NCBI GenBank assembly: GCA_902564295.1
Contig: CACFAO010000005.1
Coordinates: 1-64,000, forward strand
DNA: 64,000 bases
Source of the DNA: an uncultured Pelagibacteraceae bacterium
Lineage (GTDB): Bacteria; Pseudomonadota; Alphaproteobacteria; Pelagibacterales; AG-422-B15
Direction: 5' to 3'
Made by a program: the position numbers and the translations under genes
Part shown: piece by piece, positions 1 through 8,232 of the stretch
How positions within the stretch are numbered: position 1 is the stretch's first letter
Layout of the letters: every line of letters starts with the position of its first letter
The notes under the pieces: model-generated
Database searches by the model: none
The model's input: only the letters and a program-made list of their open reading frames with translations
What the model was told of the DNA's origin: nothing

Positions 1-1
1 A

Positions 2-568
2 GCAGGTGTTGGTTCGGGGATTGAGGCCCCTAAACTTACAAAACGTATTAAAGAGTGGACAGAACAAACTTTAAAAAGAGGATTATTTGTTGGAGAGTTC
101 AGTGAACATGACTCAAAATATTTTAGAATTGCAGAGCGCACACCTTTACCTGAAGGGATTGCATCAGAAACAATGGATGGCAGTTATTCTTGTTCAACAT
201 TGATGGGTGATTTTAGGGAGATTGGTGCTGACAATGGTTATACTGCAATTGGTTTCAGCCCATTTAACAGCTTTGTTGCAAATAATGAATTTGTGATACT
301 TTTTTTATTCTCACCAATTAGTCAAAATAAAACAGTAGTGACCCAATATTGGGTAACTCATCAAGATGCGGAAGTTGATGTTGATAAAATGATTTTTTTG
401 TGGGACCAAACTTCTACTGAAGACTCCCAGTTATGTGAAATGAATCAAAAGGGAATTGAAAGCAGGTCCTATCAGCCTGGCAAATATGGGGATTTAGAGA
501 CGAGCCTAGTTCAATATCAGAAATTTTACCTTAATCATTTACAGACACACCTGAACGACTTAGTCTAA
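2..568 (+). CDS. Rieske aromatic-ring-hydroxylating oxygenase, alpha subunit, C-terminal part (5' partial)
   Basis: The frame is open from the left edge of the window, so the Rieske iron-sulfur domain and the start lie outside. The visible 188 residues resemble the C-terminal catalytic (START-like) domain of ring-hydroxylating oxygenase alpha subunits: an LFLFSP strand, a gap, then W-x-x-T-S-T-E-D-x-x-L-C-E-x-N-Q-x-G and an S-x-x-Y-x-PG segment before the closing helix. Such enzymes oxidise aromatics or demethylate quaternary amines such as betaines. The following glutamine-synthetase-like gene favours an amine substrate, but that is inference; the substrate cannot be read from this part. Confidence 0.8.
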   Translation, partial: AGVGSGIEAPKLTKRIKEWTEQTLKRGLFVGEFSEHDSKYFRIAERTPLPEGIASETMDGSYSCSTLMGDFREIGADNGYTAIGFSPFNSFVANNEFVILFLFSPISQNKTVVTQYWVTHQDAEVDVDKMIFLWDQTSTEDSQLCEMNQKGIESRSYQPGKYGDLETSLVQYQKFYLNHLQTHLNDLV

Positions 569-586
569 TCTTAATTCGATACCTAT

Positions 587-1957
587 ATGGAGCTTGCAAC
601 ACAATCAGAATTTGATGAAGTGCTTAATCGTCATCATAATATCCAATATGTAGACGCAATATTTACTGACCTCTGTGGATATGTGAGGGGAAAAAGATTT
701 CCAGTACTAGAGGCAGATAAAATTTTTTCAGAAGGTGTATTGTTACCGTTTTCAGCATTTTATTTAGATGTCCTCGGTGGCGTAACCAACACGATGAATC
801 TTGGTTGGACTGACGGAGATCCAGATGGGGTTTTAATGCCCGTTAAAAATTCCATAAAGCCCGTCCCTTGGGACAGCAAGGTTCTTCAAGTACTAATTTC
901 TATGAGAAAAGAACAAGAAAAATGGGGTGTAATAGAAAATCCGGCGGAAGTTGACCCAAGAAATATTTTAGAAAAAGTAATGAATAAATTCAAAGGCATC
1001 GGATTTAATCCAGTAGTGGCTTTTGAATTAGAGTTTTATTTGTTGGATAAGAAAAGAAATGAGGAAGGCAAGCCAGTTCCTGCATTAGGTGCAAGTAAAA
1101 CTCATGTATATGGAATTCCTGATCTTGATATGTTTGGGGATTTATTTAATGAAATTAACGAGAACTGTAAAATTCAAGATATCCCTGCAACAACAGCTTC
1201 AAGTGAATTTGCTGCTGGCCAGTATGAAATTAATTTAAAGCATACCGGTGATCTGCTTAAAGCAGCGGATGATGCAGCAATGTTAAGAAGAATAATAAAA
1301 GAAACAACTGCAAAGCATGGGTTTGAAGCAACATTTATGGCAAAACCATTTCTTGAGGAGACTGGAAATGGAATGCACCTGCATATTTCAGTGTACGATG
1401 ATGATGGAAAAAATATTTTTGCAACTAAGAATCGTTATGGAAATGATAAGTTAAAAAATGCTTTAGCTGGTTTCCAAGAAACTTTTTATGACTCATTTCC
1501 AATATTTATTCCAAATAGAAATGGTTATCGAAGAATACAAACCCGAAATTTTGTTCCTGTAAATAAAAGTTGGTCTTGGAATCGAAGAGATGTTTCATTG
1601 AGAATACCTGCTGGATCAGATAGCGCAAAAAGAATTGAACACCGGGTAGCATCAGCCGATGCAAATCCATATCTTGTTTTAGCCTGTATCCTTTCTGGAC
1701 TTCATCATGGACTTACAAAAAAACTGTCACCAACTGACCAAGTAAGTTTTGATAACACTGAAGGCGCTGATAAGACAGCTGATCCTGAAATGCCAAAAAA
1801 TATGGAGTCTGCACTAAATCTTTTTAAAGAATCAAAAATTTTATCTAAGTATTTAGGAAAAGAGTATCTTGATTTATACGTATCAGCCAAAGAAGGTGAA
1901 TTTGAACATATGGATAACAGTTTTATACCTTCAGAAGAATACAATTTTTATTTATAG
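587..1957 (+). CDS. Glutamine synthetase family protein (gamma-glutamyl-amine ligase type)
   Basis: 456 residues with the glutamine synthetase fold: an N-terminal beta-grasp part, a metal-binding E-x-E in FELEFYLL (about residue 147), the ATP/glutamate motif NGMHLHIS (about 260), the arginine-rich NRNGYRRIQTR and RRDVSLRIP stretch (about 308-340) and RIEHRVA (about 347). Length and the divergent N-terminus fit gamma-glutamylputrescine synthetase (PuuA) or related gamma-glutamylamide synthetases better than GlnA. It begins 18 bases after the Rieske gene and is probably co-transcribed, suggesting amine or methylated-amine metabolism. The exact amine substrate is unknown. Confidence 0.85.
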   Translation: MELATQSEFDEVLNRHHNIQYVDAIFTDLCGYVRGKRFPVLEADKIFSEGVLLPFSAFYLDVLGGVTNTMNLGWTDGDPDGVLMPVKNSIKPVPWDSKVLQVLISMRKEQEKWGVIENPAEVDPRNILEKVMNKFKGIGFNPVVAFELEFYLLDKKRNEEGKPVPALGASKTHVYGIPDLDMFGDLFNEINENCKIQDIPATTASSEFAAGQYEINLKHTGDLLKAADDAAMLRRIIKETTAKHGFEATFMAKPFLEETGNGMHLHISVYDDDGKNIFATKNRYGNDKLKNALAGFQETFYDSFPIFIPNRNGYRRIQTRNFVPVNKSWSWNRRDVSLRIPAGSDSAKRIEHRVASADANPYLVLACILSGLHHGLTKKLSPTDQVSFDNTEGADKTADPEMPKNMESALNLFKESKILSKYLGKEYLDLYVSAKEGEFEHMDNSFIPSEEYNFYL

Positions 1958-1961
1958 ATTT

Positions 1962-2681
1962 ATGACTGACCTTCTTTTCAATCAAGATAGTTACTTAAAA
2001 GAAACAGAAGCCAGTATTATTGGAGTTGAAGAAAATATAATAAAATTGGATAGAACAATTTTTTATGCAGAGTCAGGTGGACAACCTGGAGATCAAGGCG
2101 AGATTGTATTAAAGGACCAAGTTCTCAAAGTTGTAGACACAAAAAAAGGATCAAATCCGAATGAAATTTTGCATATTGTTGATGGTCCCATCGATCAAAG
2201 CTTAATTAATCAATCCGCCGAACTTAAGATCAATTGGGAACTTAGATATGCTCATATGAAAATGCATTCGAGTTGCCATATTTTGTGTAGCTTAGTTGAT
2301 GCCCTTATAACAGGCGCGTCGGTTGGAAGTGCTAAATCAAGAATAGATTTTGATGTTGATCCATCAATGCTAAATAAAGAAGAGTTAAATGAGAAGATTA
2401 GGGATATTATTAGTAAAGACTATCCCATAATCATAAATCAAATTACAGGAGATGAACTAAAATCAAATCCTCACTTAGCTAAAGGGGCTGCCGTTTCACC
2501 TCCAGTTATAGATAATAAAGTACAAACAGTTCAAATTGGTGAGGGAGAAAACATTATCGATCTTCAATGTTGTGGAGGAACGCACTGTCAATCTACGAAA
2601 GAAATTGGACCACTTGAGATTGGAAAGATTGAAAATAAAGGTAAGAGAAATAGGCGAATTAATATAAGGTTTAGTTCATGA
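1962..2681 (+). CDS. Alanyl-tRNA editing protein (AlaX-like)
   Basis: 239 residues homologous to the editing domain of alanyl-tRNA synthetase, which hydrolyses mischarged Ser- or Gly-tRNA(Ala) in the cytoplasm. The early YAESGGQPGDQG segment is typical. The two zinc-binding motifs are visible: HSSCH (HxxxH, about residue 102) and CGGTH (CxxxH, about 205), followed by I-G-P-L-E-I. The start was set at the ATG at 1962, four bases after the preceding stop; the longer open frame upstream lies inside the ligase gene. Its 3' end overlaps the next gene by four bases (ATGA), so these genes form an operon. Confidence 0.9.
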   Translation: MTDLLFNQDSYLKETEASIIGVEENIIKLDRTIFYAESGGQPGDQGEIVLKDQVLKVVDTKKGSNPNEILHIVDGPIDQSLINQSAELKINWELRYAHMKMHSSCHILCSLVDALITGASVGSAKSRIDFDVDPSMLNKEELNEKIRDIISKDYPIIINQITGDELKSNPHLAKGAAVSPPVIDNKVQTVQIGEGENIIDLQCCGGTHCQSTKEIGPLEIGKIENKGKRNRRINIRFSS

Positions 2682-3442
2682 CGGATATTTTAGTCAGTAA
2701 AGATGATGGACAAGTTGTAACGCTCACTCTTAATGATGCACCAGCAAATTGCCTGACCATGGAAATGATGTCAGCAATTAAAATGGAGATAGATCGCGTT
2801 AATAAATCCAAAGATCACAAACTTGTTATATTTGAAAGTTCAAATGAAAAAATCTTTTGTAGCGGACATAGTTTTAATGAAGTTCAAGAGATGATTAAGA
2901 ATAATGATAAAAAATCACAAGAACTTCTATTTGCGGAGTGCTCTGAAATGTTAATGAAAATTAGAACAAGTCCAAAGATTTTTGTTGCTAAAGTAAGAGG
3001 TATTGCAACGGCTGGCGGGCTGGGATTAGTCAGTATAATGGATTGTGTTTTTAGTTCTAAATCAGCAAGATTTGCACTTGGTGGTATAAACTTTAATTTT
3101 GGTTGTCATCAACCGTCAGTATCTGTAGCCCGTGCAATATCCTCAAAAAATGTCATGGAATTATTAGTGAGCGGTCAGCCTCTAAATGCTCAAAGAGCAC
3201 AAGAAGCAGGACTCATCAACGAATATTTAGAAGATGAAGAATTAGATAAAAGGGTCGAACAATTTTCTCAACAAGTTTGTGATCACACGCCCGAAGTGCT
3301 CGCGCTCACGAAAGAAACATTATACAAACAGTCAGCAATGAAAATTTCTGATGCCTACGACTTTGCAAGTAAAGCAATGGTTGAAAATCTACAAATGCCT
3401 GAAACCAAAAAAGGTATAGACACTTTTTTAAATAAAACTTAA
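2678..3442 (+). CDS. Enoyl-CoA hydratase/isomerase family protein
   Basis: 254 residues with the crotonase fold. The CoA/oxyanion-hole segments are recognisable: FCSGHSFNEV (about residue 62) and the AGG of GIATAGGLGLV (about 110). The ALGGINFNFGCHQPSVSVAR stretch resembles the ECHDC3 subgroup, which lacks the clear catalytic glutamate pair of true enoyl-CoA hydratases, so the reaction is uncertain. It starts inside the stop of the AlaX-like gene (ATGA overlap). It ends convergently with the EamA gene, sharing a TTAA in which both stop codons lie. Function beyond acyl-CoA chemistry is not determined. Confidence 0.85.
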   Translation: MTDILVSKDDGQVVTLTLNDAPANCLTMEMMSAIKMEIDRVNKSKDHKLVIFESSNEKIFCSGHSFNEVQEMIKNNDKKSQELLFAECSEMLMKIRTSPKIFVAKVRGIATAGGLGLVSIMDCVFSSKSARFALGGINFNFGCHQPSVSVARAISSKNVMELLVSGQPLNAQRAQEAGLINEYLEDEELDKRVEQFSQQVCDHTPEVLALTKETLYKQSAMKISDAYDFASKAMVENLQMPETKKGIDTFLNKT

Positions 3443-4341
3443 CGCTGAATTGAGAATTTTTCTGGTTGGATCTTTTTTTTTAGAGCAGTCTCACGTCTAA
3501 GAATAAATATTGCTGATAAGATAATAAATCCAGCACCGACATAAGTATTCCACGCAGGTATCTCATTCCAAATCATATAACCAAATATTATTCCATAAAT
3601 TAAACTTAGATATTTCAAAGGTGTAACCAGAGAGACTTCAGCATGCTTAAATGCTGAGGTCAGAGCAAGGTTTCCAATTCCTCCAAAAATTCCAACGGCT
3701 GTTAATATTCCAAGGTCAAACCAAGATACTGGTATTTTCCATCCTCCAAAAGGAATTGTAAATAAAGATGCTATGAAACCAAATAAAGTAAAATACCAAG
3801 CAATCAAATAGGATGGTTCGGTCTTACTTAATAAACGGATTGAAATCGACACCATCGCAAAGAATACGCAAAATAAAATTGGTAATAACATGTAGACACT
3901 AAACTCACTGGATGTTGGATTGATTATGATCAAGACTCCAGCAAAACCAATCACAATTGCAATCCATCTTCTTACTCTTACAAGTTCACCGAGTATTAAT
4001 ATTGACAGAAGTGTACTAAAAATTGGCGAGGCAAACGTGAGACTTACAGTTGTTGCAAGGGGTAAATAATGAAGACTTGCATAAACACAAAAAAGTGCAG
4101 CTGTTCCAGTGAATGCTCTAATAAACATCAGGCCGGGTTTAGTAGTATGAAAAAAATTACCCCATCTCTCTTTTGGCACAACAAGAAAAAGAGGGATCAA
4201 GCCTCCAATCATTCGTGCTGCAATGACCATACCTATAGAATATTCTGCAGTCGTCCATTTTACCGCTATATCCATGACGCTGAAACCTGTAACAGATATC
4301 AGCATATAGAAAGCGCCCAACTTAATATTATTTCTGTTCAT
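3439..4341 (-). CDS. EamA/DMT-family permease
   Basis: About 300 residues with ten predicted hydrophobic segments arranged as two EamA repeats, the architecture of drug/metabolite transporters in the inner membrane. The repeat signature (F...A..FA.PIF...L, then E..R..RW..I..GF.GV..I) is visible in the first half. I chose the ATG at 4341 rather than 4377 because it begins directly before the first membrane segment and leaves room for a promoter before the divergent djlA-like gene. The exported or imported substrate cannot be told from sequence. Its stop is shared tail to tail with the preceding plus-strand gene. Confidence 0.85.
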   Translation of the reverse strand: MNRNNIKLGAFYMLISVTGFSVMDIAVKWTTAEYSIGMVIAARMIGGLIPLFLVVPKERWGNFFHTTKPGLMFIRAFTGTAALFCVYASLHYLPLATTVSLTFASPIFSTLLSILILGELVRVRRWIAIVIGFAGVLIIINPTSSEFSVYMLLPILFCVFFAMVSISIRLLSKTEPSYLIAWYFTLFGFIASLFTIPFGGWKIPVSWFDLGILTAVGIFGGIGNLALTSAFKHAEVSLVTPLKYLSLIYGIIFGYMIWNEIPAWNTYVGAGFIILSAIFILRRETALKKKIQPEKFSIQR

Positions 4342-4388
4342 ATAGATTTTATTAAAATTTAGATTATCATTAATCAAATTTTAAACCT

Positions 4389-5123
4389 ATGAACATTTGG
4401 AAATATTTAATAGCAGCTTCTTTAGGGAATATGATAGCGGGCCCCTTAGGCGCACTTGCATTCACTGCAGGTGCATTCTTTCTTGGAAAGAAAACAAACT
4501 TTAGAAATCCTGGAGCTAACTTTAATAGTAATCAAGGTGTTTATGCTTTAGGGCTCGTCGTGCTCTGTGCAAAGTTAGCGAAAGCAGATGGAAGAGTCAC
4601 TGACGACGAAATAAAGAAATTTAAAAAAATATTTAAAATACCTCATGAAAATATGAAACAGGTCGGAGTAATATGGAAAGAAGCTGCACAAACCAGTGCA
4701 GGATTTGAACCTTACGCTCAACAATTAAGAGATACGTTTTACCGAACTCCACAAATGTTAGAGCAAGTCATCTTAGGCCTCTTTGAAATTGGATATGCTG
4801 ATCATGATTTATCGGCTCCAGAACTAAAATATATAAAAAAAGTAAGCCAGATTTTTGGAATTGATCAAGCAACGTTCAATAGATTAAGAAATTCTCGACC
4901 TGAATTTGTCAAAGAAGACCCGTACAAGGTGCTTGGTGTTTCAAAGTCTCAAACGTCTGCAGAAATTAAAAAAGTTTACAGAAATTTAGCTCGCAAAAAC
5001 CATCCAGATATCGTTCGGGCAAAAGGCATTACTGATAAAAGCCTTATCCAAAAAGCAAAAGAGAACTTTCAAAGAATTAATGATGCATACGAACAAATTT
5101 TAAAAATTAGAGGTGAAAAGTAG
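4389..5123 (+). CDS. djlA: DjlA-like membrane co-chaperone (TerB + J domain)
   Basis: 244 residues: a hydrophobic, glycine-rich N-terminal segment (about residues 5-33) that anchors the protein in the inner membrane, a central helical TerB-like domain (about 50-165), and a C-terminal J domain (about 176-240). The J domain carries the HPD tripeptide (about residue 204) needed to stimulate the ATPase of DnaK. Domain order and length agree with DjlA, a type III DnaJ protein. The gene is divergent from the EamA permease, with 47 bases between the chosen starts. Confidence 0.88.
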   Translation: MNIWKYLIAASLGNMIAGPLGALAFTAGAFFLGKKTNFRNPGANFNSNQGVYALGLVVLCAKLAKADGRVTDDEIKKFKKIFKIPHENMKQVGVIWKEAAQTSAGFEPYAQQLRDTFYRTPQMLEQVILGLFEIGYADHDLSAPELKYIKKVSQIFGIDQATFNRLRNSRPEFVKEDPYKVLGVSKSQTSAEIKKVYRNLARKNHPDIVRAKGITDKSLIQKAKENFQRINDAYEQILKIRGEK

Positions 5124-5170
5124 GCAAAATTCCTATTCTTTTTTATCATTTTTAAATATGCATTTAGAGC

Positions 5171-5176
5171 TATAAT
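5171..5176 (+). promoter_or_regulatory. Perfect -10 hexamer TATAAT directly before a 49-aa ORF
   Basis: TATAAT ends seven bases before the ATG at 5183, so a transcript would start at or next to the start codon. This suggests a leaderless message. A good -35 element is not evident (the region is T/A-rich). Confidence 0.45.
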
Positions 5177-5182
5177 AACAGC

Positions 5183-5332
5183 ATGGAATTTTTAACATTC
5201 ATTGCTGTTTGTGTATTAATTTATCTTGTTTATTTAATTCGACAGGACTTTAAGGATCATTCTGTAAGGATTGAAAGTCAAATGCAGCGTGTTACTGAAG
5301 TTGTTATCAAGAACCAAGAAAAGCAAGAATAA
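5183..5332 (+). CDS. Small single-pass membrane protein, 49 aa, unknown function
   Basis: An ATG-started ORF of 49 residues lies in the 407-base gap between the djlA-like gene and pdxH. The peptide begins with an uninterrupted hydrophobic helix (MEFLTFIAVCVLIYLVYLI) followed by a charged, probably helical tail rich in Q, K, R and E. This resembles the many small single-TM proteins of compact bacterial genomes. It has no Shine-Dalgarno but sits behind a perfect TATAAT, so it may be leaderless. I do not recognise a family. Support comes from its composition and promoter placement only. Confidence 0.5.
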   Translation: MEFLTFIAVCVLIYLVYLIRQDFKDHSVRIESQMQRVTEVVIKNQEKQE

Positions 5333-5458
5333 TCACTTCTTTTTACTCCAATTATTACGTTTTCTATTTCTAATTAAAGGTGGATATACACCTGTTGATA
5401 GATAAATTTTAACGAATCTGAGTTGTAAAAACCAAATTTTTTTTAACACTTCAATCAT
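5333..5458 (-). CDS. Possible 41-aa basic peptide, unknown function
   Basis: A minus-strand ATG ORF of 41 codons faces the 49-aa gene; its stop (TGA) directly abuts that gene's TAA, the same tail-to-tail layout as other pairs in this window. The peptide has an amphipathic N-terminal part (MIEVLKKIWFLQLRFVKIYL) and a strongly basic tail with RNRKRNN. It fills the space up to the pdxH promoter. There is no family recognition, so this is a candidate only. Confidence 0.3.
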   Translation of the reverse strand: MIEVLKKIWFLQLRFVKIYLSTGVYPPLIRNRKRNNWSKKK

Positions 5459-5530
5459 TATTTTTGATAATGCATCTCATTCGCTCTTATTTCAATTCAA
5501 TTTTTTTACAATTTGACTATAAGTAACCTA

Positions 5531-6136
5531 ATGAGCAATGATATTTCTAATTACAACAACTGGTTAGATGCGTGGAATGATTTTTACGAAAAAGAAAAGG
5601 AATCAGTAGAACTTGATCCTAATGCCGCGCTTGTTTCCTCAGTCGATGCAGAAGGCAATCCAAATGCGCGAGTTATACTCATAAAAGATGTATCAAACAA
5701 AGGCTTTGTTTTTTATACAAACTATCAGTCTCAAAAAGGTAAGGAACTTTTCCATAATAATAAAGGACACCTCACGTGGTATAGTAGAGCACAAGGAGTT
5801 TCTATTCGTATTCAAGGTGAAGTGCAAAAGATTGACGCTTCAATTTCAGATAATTATTTTGCATCTAGAGATCGTAATGCTCAAATTTCAGCAAATATTT
5901 CTAAACAGTCAGAAGGGGTTGAAAGCAGAGAAGTGCTTGATGCTGAATTTAAAAAATTTGCAGATGATTATGAAGGTAAAGAGATACCCAGACCTGATCA
6001 TTGGGGAGGAGTTATAATACTTCCTGAAAAAGTAGAAGTCTGGAAAAGTAGAGACGATTATAAAACAAGACTTCACGATAGGATTGTCTTTACATTATCA
6101 AATGATCAATGGATTAAATCAAGACTTTATCCTTAA
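5531..6136 (+). CDS. pdxH: Pyridoxamine/pyridoxine 5'-phosphate oxidase
   Basis: FMN-dependent oxidase making pyridoxal 5'-phosphate from PNP or PMP in the cytoplasm. Recognisable blocks are ARVILIKDVSNKGFVFYTNY with Q-S-x-KG, YFASR, EIPRPDHWGG, and the C-terminal TRLHDR...W...RLYP. The ATG at 5531 is preferred; a TTG at 5513 would add six residues. Some usually conserved residues differ: the RQVRIEG block reads GVSIRIQG, and the position of the PLP-binding serine in the SRPRGSQ block is alanine (SRDRNAQ). Its stop overlaps the next start (TAATG). Confidence 0.88.
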   Translation: MSNDISNYNNWLDAWNDFYEKEKESVELDPNAALVSSVDAEGNPNARVILIKDVSNKGFVFYTNYQSQKGKELFHNNKGHLTWYSRAQGVSIRIQGEVQKIDASISDNYFASRDRNAQISANISKQSEGVESREVLDAEFKKFADDYEGKEIPRPDHWGGVIILPEKVEVWKSRDDYKTRLHDRIVFTLSNDQWIKSRLYP

Positions 6137-7065
6137 TGACTTACGTAAATATTTCTCAAAATGAGTATGGAGAAAAAATAAAAAAATCTTATTTGATCAC
6201 TCTCGGAGTTGTTCTTTTCTTAATTATCATCAAAGCGTTTGCGTATTTTGCTACTGGCTCAATTATAATTTTGTCATTACTTGCAGACAGCTTTTTTGAT
6301 CTCATTATCACTGTAACAACATTTACTTTAGTTAGAATATCATTAAAGAAAAATACTAATGAATACCGTTTTGGTTATGGTAAAGCTGAAGCATTGTCTG
6401 CTTTTATAGAGGGAATTGTTATTTTACTAATTTCAATATTTATACTGTATATGGCTTACCAAAACTTTATTGATCCTGAAATTACAATTATTAATTCTGA
6501 AATAGCACTTATTGTTATTGCAATCTCAATATTTGCCACTCTTATGTTGGTGAGGTTTCAAACAAGAATAATGAAAGACACTGCTTCATTAAGCGTAGAG
6601 TCGGAAAAGCTTCATTACCTTAGTGATTTATTAACTAATATTGCAGCCTTTGTTGGAATTATAATCGTAATGTTTGATGATTTCTCAAGAGCGGATCCAT
6701 TAATTGCCGCTTTAATTGCGATCTATATGATCTATACAACAATCGCTATTTTTCAAAAATCAATTGCTGTATTAATTGACCGTGAAATTGATGATGATCT
6801 CAAGTCTGAGATTTTTGACATTGTAAAAAGCCATAATAAAGTTCTTGGATTTCATGATGTTCGTACTCGTCAAAGTGGGTCGAGTAAAGGAAAGTTTTTT
6901 ATGCAAATGCACATTGAGGTATCAGAGCATGTAAGCCTAGAAGAATCGCACAATATTGCTGATCAAGTAGAAGAAAACATACTTAATCAATTTCCAGATG
7001 CAGAAATAATATTACATGTCGATCCAAGTAATGTTATTGAGGAAAAAGAGTTTGTTGATGCATAA
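6136..7065 (+). CDS. Cation diffusion facilitator (FieF/YiiP-like) metal efflux protein
   Basis: 309 residues with six hydrophobic segments and a cytoplasmic C-terminal domain, as in CDF proton/divalent-metal antiporters of the inner membrane. The transport-site region reads LLADSFFDL (TM2) and SEKLHYLSDLLTN (TM5), giving the D-x3-D and H-x3-D metal ligands of the YiiP group; FGYGKAEALSA is the conserved loop after TM2. The C-terminal part contains the HDVRTR and QMHIEV strands and a late HVD. Substrate is probably zinc, iron or a similar cation. It overlaps pdxH by one base and the next gene by eight. Confidence 0.9.
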   Translation: MTYVNISQNEYGEKIKKSYLITLGVVLFLIIIKAFAYFATGSIIILSLLADSFFDLIITVTTFTLVRISLKKNTNEYRFGYGKAEALSAFIEGIVILLISIFILYMAYQNFIDPEITIINSEIALIVIAISIFATLMLVRFQTRIMKDTASLSVESEKLHYLSDLLTNIAAFVGIIIVMFDDFSRADPLIAALIAIYMIYTTIAIFQKSIAVLIDREIDDDLKSEIFDIVKSHNKVLGFHDVRTRQSGSSKGKFFMQMHIEVSEHVSLEESHNIADQVEENILNQFPDAEIILHVDPSNVIEEKEFVDA

Positions 7066-7543
7066 AATACTGATACCAATATTTCTTCTACTTTTTACAA
7101 CATTATCAACGTCTTCATCTGACCTTCCTGTTCCTAGATGGGTTTCATTAAAAGGTGATGCAAACTTAAGAAAAGGCCCATTCCCTGAGGCCACAATTAT
7201 TTATCGCTATCAACTTAAAGGTTATCCTATGGAGATTATTAGGGATATTGAAGGTTGGCGACAGGTGCGTGACCCAAAAGATGGAGTAACTGGTTGGATG
7301 TCTCATATTCTTTTTTCAGGTAAAAGATATGCGCTTACATCAAAAGAACCTTTCAGTTATGGATATGATAAGCCAAACAAAAACAAGATACTTGCTAAAA
7401 TAGATCCTTTTGTTCATGCAAAAATTAATAAGTGTGACTCAAGTTGGTGTAGGATTACGATCACAGATGATGAGAAGGAAATTAAAGTCTGGATTGAAAA
7501 AAATAATTTACTAGGAGTATACCCTCACGAAATTATCAATTAA
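7058..7543 (+). CDS. Exported SH3-like domain protein
   Basis: 161 residues: an N-terminal signal peptide (MHKILIPIFLLLFTTLSTSSS), then a bacterial SH3-like repeat with the typical N-L-R-x-G-P and GWRQVRDPKDGVTGWM pattern (residues about 30-85), and a second part with V-x-A-K-I-x-K-C and W-C-R-I that looks like another SH3 fold. Such periplasmic proteins bind cell-wall material or act as scaffolds. The start at 7058 was chosen because it gives a clean signal peptide; it overlaps the CDF gene by eight bases. The precise role is unknown. Confidence 0.75.
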   Translation: MHKILIPIFLLLFTTLSTSSSDLPVPRWVSLKGDANLRKGPFPEATIIYRYQLKGYPMEIIRDIEGWRQVRDPKDGVTGWMSHILFSGKRYALTSKEPFSYGYDKPNKNKILAKIDPFVHAKINKCDSSWCRITITDDEKEIKVWIEKNNLLGVYPHEIIN

Positions 7544-7552
7544 TATTCATTA

Positions 7553-7954
7553 ATGATAAGAATTTTCTCTGTTCTAATTTTATTTATCTCTAATTCATTT
7601 GCAGATATACAAATAAGAAAACAAAATGACCTGTTTTGTTACGATGGCGATACATGCTATGTAATATATGAAGGAAAGAAAGATAAAATTAGACTGCTTG
7701 ATCTAGATACTCCTGAAATTTCAAATCCTAAATATGAGAAAGAGTATATACTTGGGATCGAAGCTCGTGAGTACATTAACCAATTAATTTCAGAAGGAAA
7801 AAGAATTGAATTTGAAACTGAATACAATAGAGACTTTTTCGGTAGAATCCTGTCTTATATAATTGTAGATGGTGAAAATGTTTCAAAATTGATGGTCTCA
7901 CACAGTCTAGGAGTTTTGTATGATAAAAATAATAAGAAAGACTGGTGTGAATGA
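7553..7954 (+). CDS. Exported thermonuclease-like (SNase) nuclease
   Basis: 133 residues with a signal peptide (MIRIFSVLILFISNSFA) and the staphylococcal nuclease OB fold. Visible features are YDGDTCYV (calcium-binding aspartate), IRLLDLDTPE (the first catalytic arginine and the glutamate) and YNRDFFGRILSYI (second arginine). The fold is slightly shorter than usual. It should degrade DNA/RNA outside the cytoplasm and may serve nutrient scavenging. It overlaps the next gene by four bases, linking it to a nuclease-rich operon. Confidence 0.85.
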   Translation: MIRIFSVLILFISNSFADIQIRKQNDLFCYDGDTCYVIYEGKKDKIRLLDLDTPEISNPKYEKEYILGIEAREYINQLISEGKRIEFETEYNRDFFGRILSYIIVDGENVSKLMVSHSLGVLYDKNNKKDWCE

Positions 7955-8232
7955 GTGAGGATAATAGCCTAGAGCAAGATATAGGAAAACTCAGTTATCT
8001 GTTAAATCAAATCAAAGAGCCAATTGTTTGCGTTAAGTGTTCTGATGAATTTATGACTGGCCAGACAGATGCAAAATCACTTCAGGATTACTCAAGAATC
8101 GATGTAGGTTTTACTGAGAGAGGCATACAATTATGGTGCCAAAGACACCAAATAAATATTTGTCATATAAATTTTAATGGGCAAAAACCAGAGGTTGATT
8201 TTAGATGCTTGGAGAAGAAGAAAATTAAATGA
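7951..8232 (+). CDS. Small Cys/His protein of unknown function, 93 aa
   Basis: I do not recognise a characterised family. The protein is soluble, without signal peptide. It has a CVKCSDEF motif (C-x-x-C, about residue 28) and, after a spacer, QLWCQRHQINICHINF with further Cys and His, a pattern suitable for a metal site. It overlaps both the SNase gene (4 bases) and the exonuclease I gene (4 bases), so it is translated as part of this operon. A role connected with nucleic acids is only suggested by context. Confidence 0.7.
   Translation: MSEDNSLEQDIGKLSYLLNQIKEPIVCVKCSDEFMTGQTDAKSLQDYSRIDVGFTERGIQLWCQRHQINICHINFNGQKPEVDFRCLEKKKIK

Noticed and set aside
1869-1961. N-terminal extension of the AlaX-like protein
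   Set aside because: It overlaps the glutamine-synthetase-like gene and adds residues unlike the family; ATG 1962 fits better.
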